A stretch of 7,336 bases of DNA from positions 2,046 through 9,381 of the forward strand of contig VBJR01000195.1 in the NCBI GenBank assembly GCA_005880175.1. The letters are read 5' to 3'. Both the position numbers and the translations under genes were made by a program. The stretch's first letter is position 1. Each line of letters starts with the position of its first letter. The notes below the pieces were generated by a model that saw nothing but the letters and a program-made list of their open reading frames with translations, did not search any database and was not told where the DNA came from. Of the stretch, positions 1-5,336 are shown piece by piece. The DNA comes from Chloroflexota bacterium. Lineage in GTDB: Bacteria > Chloroflexota > Dormibacteria > Dormibacterales > Dormibacteraceae.

Positions 1-372
1 GCTCGTGCCGGCCGCGGGCGCCGTGCCGGCGGCCGCGCTGCTGCTGCTCGGGATGACGGTGCTGGTCGCGTTGTTGTTCAGGTTGCGGGTCACGGCCGCG
101 GCGTCGCCGGGCAGCACATCGCGGCCGACGGAGCCGACCTGGCTGACGGCGCCGGTCACCGGCGACTGGCCGGGCACCTGCACCGGGCCGGCGGGCAGCG
201 GATCCGCGGTGGTGACCATCTGGTCCGCCGGGGTCACCCGCTGTGCCACCAGGTGGGTCGGCGCGCTGTTGAACATCGAGCTCCCGTACGCGACGATCGC
301 GTACACGCCCACGCCGGCCAGCGCAAACGGCAGGACGCGCCGGAACCTCGAACCCTTTCCGCTCTGATCCAT
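1..372 (-). CDS. Membrane-anchored secreted protein, unknown function (3' end outside window)
   Basis: The minus strand reads open for 124 codons from the ATG at 372 to the window edge. The protein starts MDQSGKGSRFRRVLPFALAG. It has a basic stretch (K6 to R12), then one hydrophobic segment (about residues 13-31) fitting a signal anchor or uncleaved signal peptide. The following extracytoplasmic stretch is rich in Pro, Thr, Val and Gly, with NLNNN and a run of four serines near the edge. I do not recognise a family. The start is supported by GGAGG (plus coordinates 378-382) five bases upstream; an in-frame ATG at 384 is also possible, but the ribosome site would then lie inside the gene. It diverges from the aspartyl-tRNA synthetase unit. 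The lack of stops and the sensible topology make it convincing as a gene; its role cannot be inferred. Confidence 0.8.
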   Translation of the reverse strand, partial: MDQSGKGSRFRRVLPFALAGVGVYAIVAYGSSMFNSAPTHLVAQRVTPADQMVTTADPLPAGPVQVPGQSPVTGAVSQVGSVGRDVLPGDAAAVTRNLNNNATSTVIPSSSSAAAGTAPAAGTS

Positions 373-386
373 GCTTGCCTCCATGC

Positions 387-406
387 GCGGCGCTCAGCAG
401 CGCCGC
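387..406. repeat. Inverted repeat in the leader of the leftmost gene
   Basis: GCGGCGCT (387-394) and AGCGCCGC (399-406) are perfect 8-bp arms around the loop CAGC. In the minus-strand transcript the hairpin would end five bases before the GGAGG ribosome site of the membrane-anchored protein, so it could affect translation start or mRNA stability. There is no T-run, so it is not an intrinsic terminator. Confidence 0.5.
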
Positions 407-421
407 ATCGATGTCGTCGTC

Positions 422-437
422 GTCGAACGAATTCGAC
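422..437. promoter_or_regulatory. Perfect palindrome between divergent genes, possible operator
   Basis: GTCGAA-CGAA-TTCGAC has perfect 6-bp arms with a 4-base centre. It lies between the divergent starts, 28 bp upstream of the -35 box of the synthetase promoter. It resembles an actinobacterial LexA box (TCGAAC-N4-GTTCGA) superficially but is two bases too short, so I do not call it LexA. A dimeric-repressor site is an inference. Confidence 0.35.
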
Positions 438-465
438 AAGTAGGTAGACGCGCCATCCCGCCGGG

Positions 466-493
466 TTGATCGGTCGGGTTTCGGCGGTATGCT
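466..493 (+). promoter_or_regulatory. Promoter of the T-box / aspartyl-tRNA synthetase unit
   Basis: TTGATC (466-471) and TATGCT (488-493) are separated by 16 bases, a good match to the housekeeping sigma consensus (TTGACA, 16-18, TATAAT). The predicted transcription start at about 500 falls just before the first base-pairing element of the T-box leader (504), and this agreement is the main support. Confidence 0.75.
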
Positions 494-499
494 GCGTTG

Positions 500-690
500 G
501 CAGCCGCGAGGACGGAGAGGAGTAGGGAGCTCCGCCGGGCCGCAGAGAGCCGCCGGCAGCTGGGAAGGCGGTGCCCGGACCTCCCGAAGGACACTCCCGA
601 GCGGACGTCGGGTCTCGATGAGGCCGTGCCGGTCCGCCGGCGCGGTGAAGTGCGGTGGCACCACGGGCTGCGCCCCGTCCGCACCAGGGC
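500..690 (+). promoter_or_regulatory. T-box riboswitch, specifier GAC (Asp)
   Basis: This leader senses uncharged tRNA and controls the downstream synthetase. Stem I runs from 504 to 604: CCGC 504-507 pairs with GCGG 601-604, GGAG 514-517 with CTCC 594-597, GGGAG 525-529 with CTCCC 581-585, and CCGGGC 535-540 with GCCCGG 573-578. It carries AGTA (521-524) on the 5' side of the specifier loop, AGAGAG (544-549) as the AG-bulge side and GCTGGGAAG (559-567) as the apical loop. The 3' side of the specifier loop reads GAAG-GAC-A, giving the Asp codon GAC at 590-592 followed by the usual purine. Stem III pairs 624-632 with 637-645. The antiterminator is textbook: GTGCGG 650-655 with CCGCAC 679-684, ACGGG 663-667 with CCCGT 674-678, and bulge TGGCACC 656-662. 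TGGC complements an acceptor end GCCA, as expected for discriminator G73 of tRNA(Asp). No T-run follows. Confidence 0.9.
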
Positions 691-702
691 GCGATTCCCG
701 CC

Positions 703-707
703 AGGAG
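703..707 (+). promoter_or_regulatory. Ribosome binding site deciding the synthetase start
   Basis: AGGAG lies nine bases before the GTG at 717 and just 3' of the T-box antiterminator. It favours the GTG over in-frame upstream starts such as the ATG at 489, which would translate the T-box itself. It is also the most likely target of T-box control, as no terminator is seen. Confidence 0.7.
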
Positions 708-716
708 CATCGCATC

Positions 717-2018
717 GTGGAACGGACCTGGACGAGCGAGCTGGCGCGCCGCTGCGGCGAGCGCGTGCTGCTGAAGGGCTGGCTCCACCGCCTGCGGCGG
801 TTGAGCGGCGTGAGCTTCCTCGTGCTGCGGGACGCCTGCGGCCTCGCCCAGGTCGTGATCGACGACGCCGACCTCGCCGCCTCGCTGGACCGGCTCAACG
901 CGGAGTCGGTCGTGGAGGTGGAGGGCGTGGCGACGGCCTCCGCCCAGGCGCCGGCCGGGGTGGAGGTCCGCGAGCCGAGCGTGCGGGTGCTGGTCGCCGC
1001 GGCGGCGCCGCCGCCGGTGCCGCTGTTCCAGCCGGTGCTGCGCGCCCAGCTGCCGACGCTGCTCGACCACGCCCCGGTGACGCTCCGGCATCCGCGCCGG
1101 CGGGCCTGCTTCGAGGTGACGGCCGCGACCATGGCCGGCTTCCGGTCCAGCCTGCGCTCCCGCGGCTTCGTGGAGATCCAGACGCCCAAGCTCGTGGCCG
1201 CGGCGACCGAGGGGGGCGCCAACGTGTTCGCCGTCGAGTACTTCGGCCGCCGCGCGTACCTGGCCCAGAGCCCGCAGTTCTACAAGCAGACGATGGTCGG
1301 GGTGTTCGAGCGCGTGTTCGAGGTGGGGCCGGTGTTCCGGGCGGAGCCGCACGACACGCCCCGCCACCTGAACGAGTACGTCTCGCTGGACGCCGAGGTC
1401 GGCTTCATCCGCGACCACCGGGAGGTGATGGCCGTGCTCCGCCACGCCATCGCCGGGATGGCGGAGGCGGTCCGGACCGAGGCGGCGGAGGCGGTGGCGC
1501 TGCTCGGGCTGGCGGTGCCCGAGGTCCCGGACCCGATCCCGTGTGTCGACTTCCGAGAGGCCCAGCGGCTGGTCTCGGCCGCGATGGGCGAGCGGCTGGA
1601 GGGCGAGCCGGACCTCGCGCCCGCCCACGAGAGCTGGCTGGGCGAGTGGGCGCGGCGCGAGCACGGCAGCGACTTCCTGTACGTGACCGGGTTCCCGATG
1701 GCGAAGCGGCCGTTCTACACGCACCCGGCGCCCGACGACCCCCGGTGGTCGAACAGCTTCGACCTGCTGTACCGGGGCCAGGAGCTGGTGACCGGCGGGC
1801 AGCGGCTGCACCGCCACGAGGACTACGTCGCGGCGCTGGCCGCCCGCGGCCTGGACGCGGCGCCGTTCGCGGGCTACCTGGAGGCGTTCCGGCACGGGAT
1901 GCCGGCCCACGGCGGCTTCGGCATGGGCCTCGAACGGTGGGTCTCGCGCCTGATCGGGGCCGCCAACATCCGCGAGGCGGTGCTGTTCCCGCGCGATCTG
2001 AACCGTCTGACGCCCTGA
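717..2018 (+). CDS. aspS: Aspartyl-tRNA synthetase, archaeal-type, probably non-discriminating
   Basis: This cytoplasmic class II synthetase attaches aspartate to tRNA(Asp) and, in the non-discriminating form, also to tRNA(Asn), which GatCAB then amidates. At 433 residues it has archaeal/AspRS2 length; classical bacterial AspRS is near 590 with a GAD insertion. The N-terminal OB-fold anticodon domain covers about 10-105. Motif 1 surrounds GFVEIQTP (150-157), QSPQ is at 184-187, motif 2 begins FRAE at 207 and includes RHLNE (216-220), and motif 3 has GMGLER (402-407). The ATP/aspartate segment FDLLYRGQELVTGGQRLHR is present. His24 (GWLHR) and Pro79 (QAPAG) align with the positions that are Trp and Lys in the discriminating Thermococcus enzyme; His and Pro there mark the non-discriminating form. 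The GTG start follows AGGAG and a GAC T-box. The next gene begins 15 bases later. Confidence 0.95.
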   Translation: MERTWTSELARRCGERVLLKGWLHRLRRLSGVSFLVLRDACGLAQVVIDDADLAASLDRLNAESVVEVEGVATASAQAPAGVEVREPSVRVLVAAAAPPPVPLFQPVLRAQLPTLLDHAPVTLRHPRRRACFEVTAATMAGFRSSLRSRGFVEIQTPKLVAAATEGGANVFAVEYFGRRAYLAQSPQFYKQTMVGVFERVFEVGPVFRAEPHDTPRHLNEYVSLDAEVGFIRDHREVMAVLRHAIAGMAEAVRTEAAEAVALLGLAVPEVPDPIPCVDFREAQRLVSAAMGERLEGEPDLAPAHESWLGEWARREHGSDFLYVTGFPMAKRPFYTHPAPDDPRWSNSFDLLYRGQELVTGGQRLHRHEDYVAALAARGLDAAPFAGYLEAFRHGMPAHGGFGMGLERWVSRLIGAANIREAVLFPRDLNRLTP

Positions 2019-2033
2019 CGCGTTGTCCTGACG

Positions 2034-3029
2034 ATGCAGTACGGAGACCTCATCACCCGCGCGTTCTCGATCGTGTGGCGGCACAAGTACCTGTGGCTGC
2101 TGGCGATCCTGGGCGGCGCGGACGTGACCAGCGGCGGCGTGGGCGGCGGCAACTTCAGCGGGCTGGGTGGCTCGTCAGGCGGTGGGGGCGGCGCTGGCGC
2201 GGGCGGTGGGGGCGGCCCGGCAGGGGTGCAGGACGGGGCCAACGCGGTCGGGCAGTTCGTGCAGGACAACCTCGGCCTGATCGTCCTGCTCGGGGTGCTG
2301 GCGCTGGTCGTGGCGATCGCGTGGTGGCTGCTGTCGTGCGTCACCACGGGCGCGCTGGTGCGGGCGACGGCCGAGCACGACGCCGAGCGCCCGTTCGGCC
2401 TCGGCCTCGCCTGGCGGACGGGCCTGGGCACGTTCGGCCGGATCCTCGGCCTGCGACTGCTCGGCCTGGTCTGGGGCGTGGTCGTGCTGGGCACGATCGC
2501 CGGCGTGGTGGTGTTCGGCGTCGTGGGGTACGTGAACGGCCAGAACGGGGCGGTGGCGCTGGCGGCGACGGTGGGCGCCCTGCTCGTCGCGGTGCTGCTG
2601 CTGGCGTCGATCCCGGTCGGGATCGCGTTCATCCTGGGCACGCGTTCGGTGGTGCTGGAGCAGCGAGGTCCGCTGCAGGCGCTGGGCCGCGGGTTCGGCC
2701 TGGTGCGCGCCCGCCTGGGCCGGGTGCTGCTGGTCTGGCTGCTCCAGGTGGGGCTGGCGCTGGTGGCCGGCATCGGGGTGGCCATCGTCCTGATCCCGGT
2801 TCTCCTCGTGATGGCCGCGGCGGTGGTCGCGGCAGCGGTCGGCGGGGGCGGCGGCGCGGCGGTGGTCGTGGCGATCCCGCTGGCGCTGCTGCTGATCGTG
2901 CTGATCGTGATCCTGAGCGGGGTCGTGGGCGCGTACCTGTCCGCGTACTGGACGCTGGCGTTCCGCCGCCTGGAGATCGAGGCCCCGCGCCCGGTGGCGT
3001 GGCCGCAGGCGCCGTACGGCGCCGGCTGA
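2034..3029 (+). CDS. Polytopic integral membrane protein with glycine-rich segment
   Basis: This 331-residue protein is predominantly hydrophobic. It opens with a cytoplasmic-looking MQYGDLITRAFSIVWRHKY, a layout common in uncharacterised bacterial membrane proteins that begin with a short amphipathic helix ending in W(R)HK. A glycine-rich linker follows (about 34-65). Membrane segments lie near 80-102, 141-166, 175-203, 231-268 (probably two or a long hairpin) and 277-303. A polar segment (ATAEHDAERPFG, 111-122) and LEQRGPLQALGRGFGLVRAR (208-227) are likely cytoplasmic loops. No catalytic motif or transporter signature is visible, so no function is claimed. It starts 15 bases after the synthetase stop with a poor ribosome site, suggesting cotranscription and perhaps re-initiation. 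The co-occurrence with a synthetase gives no functional clue. Confidence 0.85.
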   Translation: MQYGDLITRAFSIVWRHKYLWLLAILGGADVTSGGVGGGNFSGLGGSSGGGGGAGAGGGGGPAGVQDGANAVGQFVQDNLGLIVLLGVLALVVAIAWWLLSCVTTGALVRATAEHDAERPFGLGLAWRTGLGTFGRILGLRLLGLVWGVVVLGTIAGVVVFGVVGYVNGQNGAVALAATVGALLVAVLLLASIPVGIAFILGTRSVVLEQRGPLQALGRGFGLVRARLGRVLLVWLLQVGLALVAGIGVAIVLIPVLLVMAAAVVAAAVGGGGGAAVVVAIPLALLLIVLIVILSGVVGAYLSAYWTLAFRRLEIEAPRPVAWPQAPYGAG

Positions 3030-3207
3030 CGCGCCCTGCACCGGCCTGACATCCGGGCGCTCGCCGACCGGGGGCGGGCCGACGGCCACCGTGGCCACGA
3101 GCGCGTTCTCGCGTGGCGGCCCCGATCCCGACGTGCCGGGTGACCCGATCGCCGGTAGGCTCGAACGCGTCCACGGTCATCCGTTCGCGAGAGAGAGGGG
3201 GAGATCG

Positions 3208-3669
3208 ATGCAGGGACGCCTCACCCGCCGCGCCTTCCTGCGCACGGGCGCCACCGCCGCCGCGACCGCCGCCGTCGGGCTCGCCGCCGCACCCGAGCCG
3301 GCCGGCGCGGCCGCGTTCCAGGACCCGGGACCGCACGACCTGGTCGAGGTCACCATCGCCGAGCTGCAGGCGCGCATGCGGGCCGGCCGCCTGACCGCCG
3401 TCGAGCTGGTGGACGAGTACCTGCGCCGGATCGAGGCGATCGACCGGGGCGGGCCGGCGCTCCGGTCGGTGCTGGAGGTCAACCCGGACGCGCGGCCGAT
3501 CGCCGCCGCCCTCGACCGGGAGCGTCGCCAGCGAGGGCCTCGCGGCCCCCTGCACGGCATCCCCCTGGTGGTCAACAAAGGGCATCAGCCATCTGCGGCC
3601 ACTGAGCGACGGCTGACCGTCAAGGCCACCATCGAGTTGGAGGGTGGTCGACGCGGGCGCGCGCGATGA
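3208..3669 (+). pseudogene. Tat-exported amidase, truncated before its catalytic lysine
   Basis: The first 122 residues look like the N-terminus of an amidase-signature (AS) family enzyme, which hydrolyses C-N bonds with a Ser-cisSer-Lys triad and is usually 450-550 residues long. A Tat signal is clear: TRRAFLRTG at 6-14, an Ala-rich core, and probable cleavage near AGA-AA (about 34-36). The mature part has the family's opening helices (VTIAELQARMRAG; LTAVELVDEYLRRIEAID), the VLEVNPDA stretch, and GPLHGIPLVV (113-122). In intact members this last motif continues into K-D-N, with the Lys catalytic. Here it becomes VVNKGHQPS and runs 31 unrelated residues to a TGA at 3667-3669. The break is at about 3573-3577. 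The rest of the gene is not in the window, so the product should be inactive. The start has GAGGGGGAG (3195-3203) upstream. Confidence 0.85.
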
Positions 3670-3682
3670 TCCGGCCCTCTTC
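3577..3682. other. Junction segment between truncated amidase and tandem repeat
   Basis: After the amidase resemblance ends, about 105 bases of unrelated sequence lead to the 19-bp repeat. No recognisable gene end, transposase remnant or terminal inverted repeat could be read on either strand. This is the left edge of the compositionally different region. Confidence 0.45.
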
Positions 3683-3834
3683 GCGCAGGTCCCGCCCGGT
3701 CGCGCAGGTCCCGCCCGGTCGCGCAGGTCCCGCCCGGTCGCGCAGGTCCCGCCCGGTCGCGCAGGTCCCGCCCGGTCGCGCAGGTCCCGCCCGGTCGCGC
3801 AGGTCCCGCCCGGTCGCGCAGGTCCCGCCCGGTC
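3683..3834. repeat. Tandem repeat, eight perfect copies of a 19-bp unit
   Basis: The unit GCGCAGGTCCCGCCCGGTC starts at 3683 and recurs every 19 bases (3702, 3721, 3740, 3759, 3778, 3797, 3816) without a single mismatch; five bases of a ninth copy follow (3835-3839). There are no spacers, so it is not CRISPR. The unit has no stop codon in any frame of either strand, and 19 is not a multiple of 3; this creates long but meaningless open frames on both strands. On the minus strand each copy holds GGGCGGG, so paired neighbouring copies could form G-quadruplexes. Perfect identity suggests recent or ongoing expansion by slippage or recombination. Confidence 0.97.
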
Positions 3835-4068
3835 GCGCATCGGGGAAGCGCTGGATGGTTCGCCCTACCTCGCACCTCCACTGAGCGGTTGTGGGGGGTG
3901 TTCCTGAGGCCGAAGGCTAGGCCGACGTCATCGGCCGAGTTGAGACGTAATGGCGTGAAGTTCCCGAAGCGCCGTGGAGAACGTTGATGCCCGGTGCGGT
4001 AACCGGTGACCTTCTGACGGGGTGACTGGTCGGTGACAAGTGCGTAGAGCGGCACGTCTCTTTGAGTC

Positions 4069-4095
4069 TTGATTGACCGCGCTGAAGGCTATAAT
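4069..4095 (+). promoter_or_regulatory. Orphan promoter with perfect TATAAT
   Basis: A perfect -10 hexamer TATAAT (4090-4095) is preceded by TTGATT (4069-4074) at 15 bases, slightly short of the ideal spacing. A perfect TATAAT is notable in this GC-rich setting. No good plus-strand ORF follows; the first structured element is the hairpin at 4152-4185, so a small RNA or a lost gene is possible. Confidence 0.45.
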
Positions 4096-4151
4096 GCGTA
4101 CTTGAATCCTTCAACGTGCGCCTGCTGCGCGGTGAAGTGTTTCTGACGGGA

Positions 4152-4185
4152 GGCCGGGGGTCCATTGCAACAGAACTCCCCGGCC
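4152..4185 (+). repeat. GC-rich hairpin downstream of orphan promoter
   Basis: GGCCGGGG (4152-4159) and CCCCGGCC (4178-4185) form a perfect 8-bp stem, extendable by one G-T pair, around an 18-base loop. There is no T-run after it, so intrinsic termination is doubtful. It sits about 50 bases after the predicted start from the promoter at 4069-4095. Confidence 0.45.
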
Positions 4186-4202
4186 ATCCCCCTGTGTTTG
4201 GG

Positions 4203-4346
4203 CTATGCGCCCCTTAGGATGACGAGCGCCAGCATGATTACGGCGAACGCTAGGCTGTTGCTCAGCAGAATCGCCATACCGAGAAGTATTCGGTCGCTGT
4301 ACGCGCGGCTCCTGTGGGACGTTTTGCCCCTGGATGGGGTATACAT
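4203..4346 (-). CDS. Possible small single-pass membrane protein (47 aa)
   Basis: From the ATG at 4346 the minus strand encodes 47 residues: a basic N-terminus (MYTPSRGKTSHRSRAYSDR) followed by a strongly hydrophobic segment (about residues 21-44, ILLGMAILLSNSLAFAVIML and on) and a short RGA tail. Positive-inside topology with a C-terminal anchor is the only thing visible. No Shine-Dalgarno sequence precedes the ATG, and an alternative ATG at 4277 would leave only the hydrophobic segment. The frame is open further upstream to 4553 with non-descript sequence. It lies downstream of the three motif copies at 4470-4526, which could be its control region. It may be a real small protein or a chance ORF. 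Confidence 0.3.
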   Translation of the reverse strand: MYTPSRGKTSHRSRAYSDRILLGMAILLSNSLAFAVIMLALVILRGA

Positions 4347-4769
4347 CCGGAATGGAAGGGTACACGATTCAGCGACGCTGGGAAGAGGCGAACGGTGATG
4401 GCAACTCGCTGGCTGAATAGTGTGCGGGCCTACAGTCGGATTGCGGAAACGAATCCACGTTTCGGAAATGCCACTCAGGGTGGCAGAAATACACTCAGGG
4501 GTGTCGGTGTTTGCCACTCTGGGTGTACTGATGCTGCGTGCAGCCATTGGCATAGGTCGCGTTGATGGAACGGTCGCGAGACAACTACGAGTGGGTTAGG
4601 GTCCGATTGTGCTTCATCGCATGTAGCGCTAGCAGCGGTCACCCTATTGCCTCCGAACGGCTGTCCAGGAATTTCTGAACTTGGGGGGTCCAGGCTCCCA
4701 CCAGACAGGCGCTTCGTGCGTCGTTTCCAGCTCCGATTGCCTGGAATCAGCGATACGAGCGCAGTTTCA
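4347..4769. other. Non-coding accessory stretch with palindrome cluster
   Basis: No convincing gene lies between the possible small membrane protein and the flavoprotein. The part at 4446-4526 is rich in palindromic elements: GAAACG-AATCCA-CGTTTC (4446-4463), then three copies of a partly palindromic motif (separate entry). The rest (4530-4769) shows only short imperfect repeats, such as two GTCCAGG words, and no terminator with a T-run after the flavoprotein stop. Confidence 0.5.
4470..4526. promoter_or_regulatory. Three spaced copies of a partly palindromic motif, possible operator array
   Basis: Copy 1 is GCCACTCAGGGTGGC (4470-4484; with flanks TGCCAC-TCAGG-GTGGCA, perfect 6-bp arms). Copy 2 is ACACTCAGGGGTGT (4491-4504; arms ACAC/GTGT). 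Copy 3 is GCCACTCTGGGTGT (4513-4526; one arm imperfect). The shared CACTC words start at 4472, 4492 and 4515, spaced 20 and 23 bases, about two helical turns, so a regulator could bind all three on one DNA face. The target gene could be the small membrane protein; the cognate regulator is unknown. Confidence 0.5.
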
Positions 4770-5336
4770 TTAGGCGAGCGAGTCGCCAGTAATGCCACCA
4801 GGGCTCGTACAGGCGGATAGGCGTGTCAAGCGTTCCGCAGCTTTATCGGGCAGGCTTGGATCGTTCATTGAGTAGGTGTCCCGATCGTAGACGACATCAA
4901 CGCCATAGTCGGCCAACTGAGCGAGGCTACGCTGAAAAGCTGGGTGCGTGTCCAGACCGGAGTTCGTGCCGACGCACGGTACTGCAATGACGGGGCCGCC
5001 GAGTCCGGTGTACTCACACAACAGTCCGACCGCCAGCGTGTCGCTGATTCCTAGAACCCACTTGTTGAGGGTGTTGAACGTGGCGGGGAAGGCGACCACA
5101 GCGTCCGCGCGTGGCAGGATGTCGGGCTCGTCTGGTTGCTTATATTCGCTGCGAACTGGATAGCCTGTTAGCTGCTCCAGTCTGGGTATGTCAAGAAAGC
5201 GGCGGCCATGCGGCGACGCAATGACGCAGACCTGCCAGCCGTCGTTTTGGGTGAGTTCAACGAGCCGAGGGACGTGCGCTGCGGCAGGACTGCCACACGA
5301 AATAATGTAGAGGACGCGATGCGTGAGGGCTGTCAC
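4770..5336 (-). CDS. Flavoprotein, HFCD/PF02441-like
   Basis: The 188-residue product resembles the flavoprotein fold of phosphopantothenoylcysteine decarboxylase/EpiD-type proteins, which bind FMN; these short actinomycete-type members have no assigned reaction. Seen in the sequence: a first beta strand and loop VLYIISCGSPAAAHVPRLVE (8-27), strand VCVIASPHGRRF (36-47), ADAVVAFPATFNTLNKW (77-93), whose PATFNTLNK corresponds to the PASANT region of the family, then GISDTLAVGLL and PVIAVPCVGTNSGLDTHPAF (115-134). The C-terminus holds VDVVYDRDTYSM. I cannot confirm the active-site His of true decarboxylases, so decarboxylation is not claimed. The start is GTG, sharing GTGA with the stop of the upstream regulator, and no strong ribosome site precedes it, so translation is probably coupled. 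The stop is TAA followed by TGA. Confidence 0.85.
   Translation of the reverse strand: MTALTHRVLYIISCGSPAAAHVPRLVELTQNDGWQVCVIASPHGRRFLDIPRLEQLTGYPVRSEYKQPDEPDILPRADAVVAFPATFNTLNKWVLGISDTLAVGLLCEYTGLGGPVIAVPCVGTNSGLDTHPAFQRSLAQLADYGVDVVYDRDTYSMNDPSLPDKAAERLTRLSACTSPGGITGDSLA

Larger units (their letters stand above)
3840..4202. other. Non-coding accessory stretch
   Basis: I see no convincing gene here on either strand. Notable items are a 6-bp-arm hairpin GGCCGA-CGTCA-TCGGCC at 3920-3936, three GGTGAC words at 4005, 4021 and 4032, an orphan promoter at 4069-4095, and a GC-rich hairpin at 4152-4185 (listed separately). Base composition is lower in GC than to the left of 3577. Confidence 0.5.

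Noticed and set aside
422..437. LexA/SOS box
   Set aside because: The spacing between half-sites is two bases short of the TCGAAC-N4-GTTCGA pattern, and no SOS gene is adjacent.
489..716. Upstream in-frame extension of AspRS from ATG 489
   Set aside because: It would translate the T-box leader, and its start overlaps the -10 box, so the ATG would not even be transcribed. GTG 717 has its own AGGAG.
234..2084. Long minus-strand open frame of 616 codons across the synthetase
   Set aside because: It is the antisense of a convincing AspRS gene, is dominated by Arg, His, Pro and Ala as expected for GC-rich antisense, and has no recognisable domain.
497..3049. Plus-strand open frame of 850 codons running through two genes
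   Set aside because: It is an off-frame reading of AspRS and the membrane protein, rich in Arg, Gly and Pro, without any fold pattern; high GC simply removes stop codons.
3084..3096. GGCCA-CCG-TGGCC hairpin after the membrane protein as a terminator
   Set aside because: The 5-bp stem is short, lies over 50 bases from the stop, and is not followed by a T-run.
3208..3669. Truncated amidase as GatA, partner of the non-discriminating AspRS
   Set aside because: The Tat signal peptide points to an exported amidase, whereas GatA is cytoplasmic, and GatB or GatC is not next to it.
3683..3834. CRISPR array
   Set aside because: The 19-bp units are directly contiguous with no spacers, and no cas gene is in the window.
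3585..3907. Open frames on both strands encoding Arg/Pro/Gly repeats over the 19-bp array
   Set aside because: The 19-bp unit has no stop in any frame, so such frames arise automatically; no start with a ribosome site and no relation to known repeat proteins.
4475..4798. Minus-strand 107-codon frame after the flavoprotein
   Set aside because: It starts inside the flavoprotein gene, has no ribosome site, and shows no hydrophobic or domain pattern.
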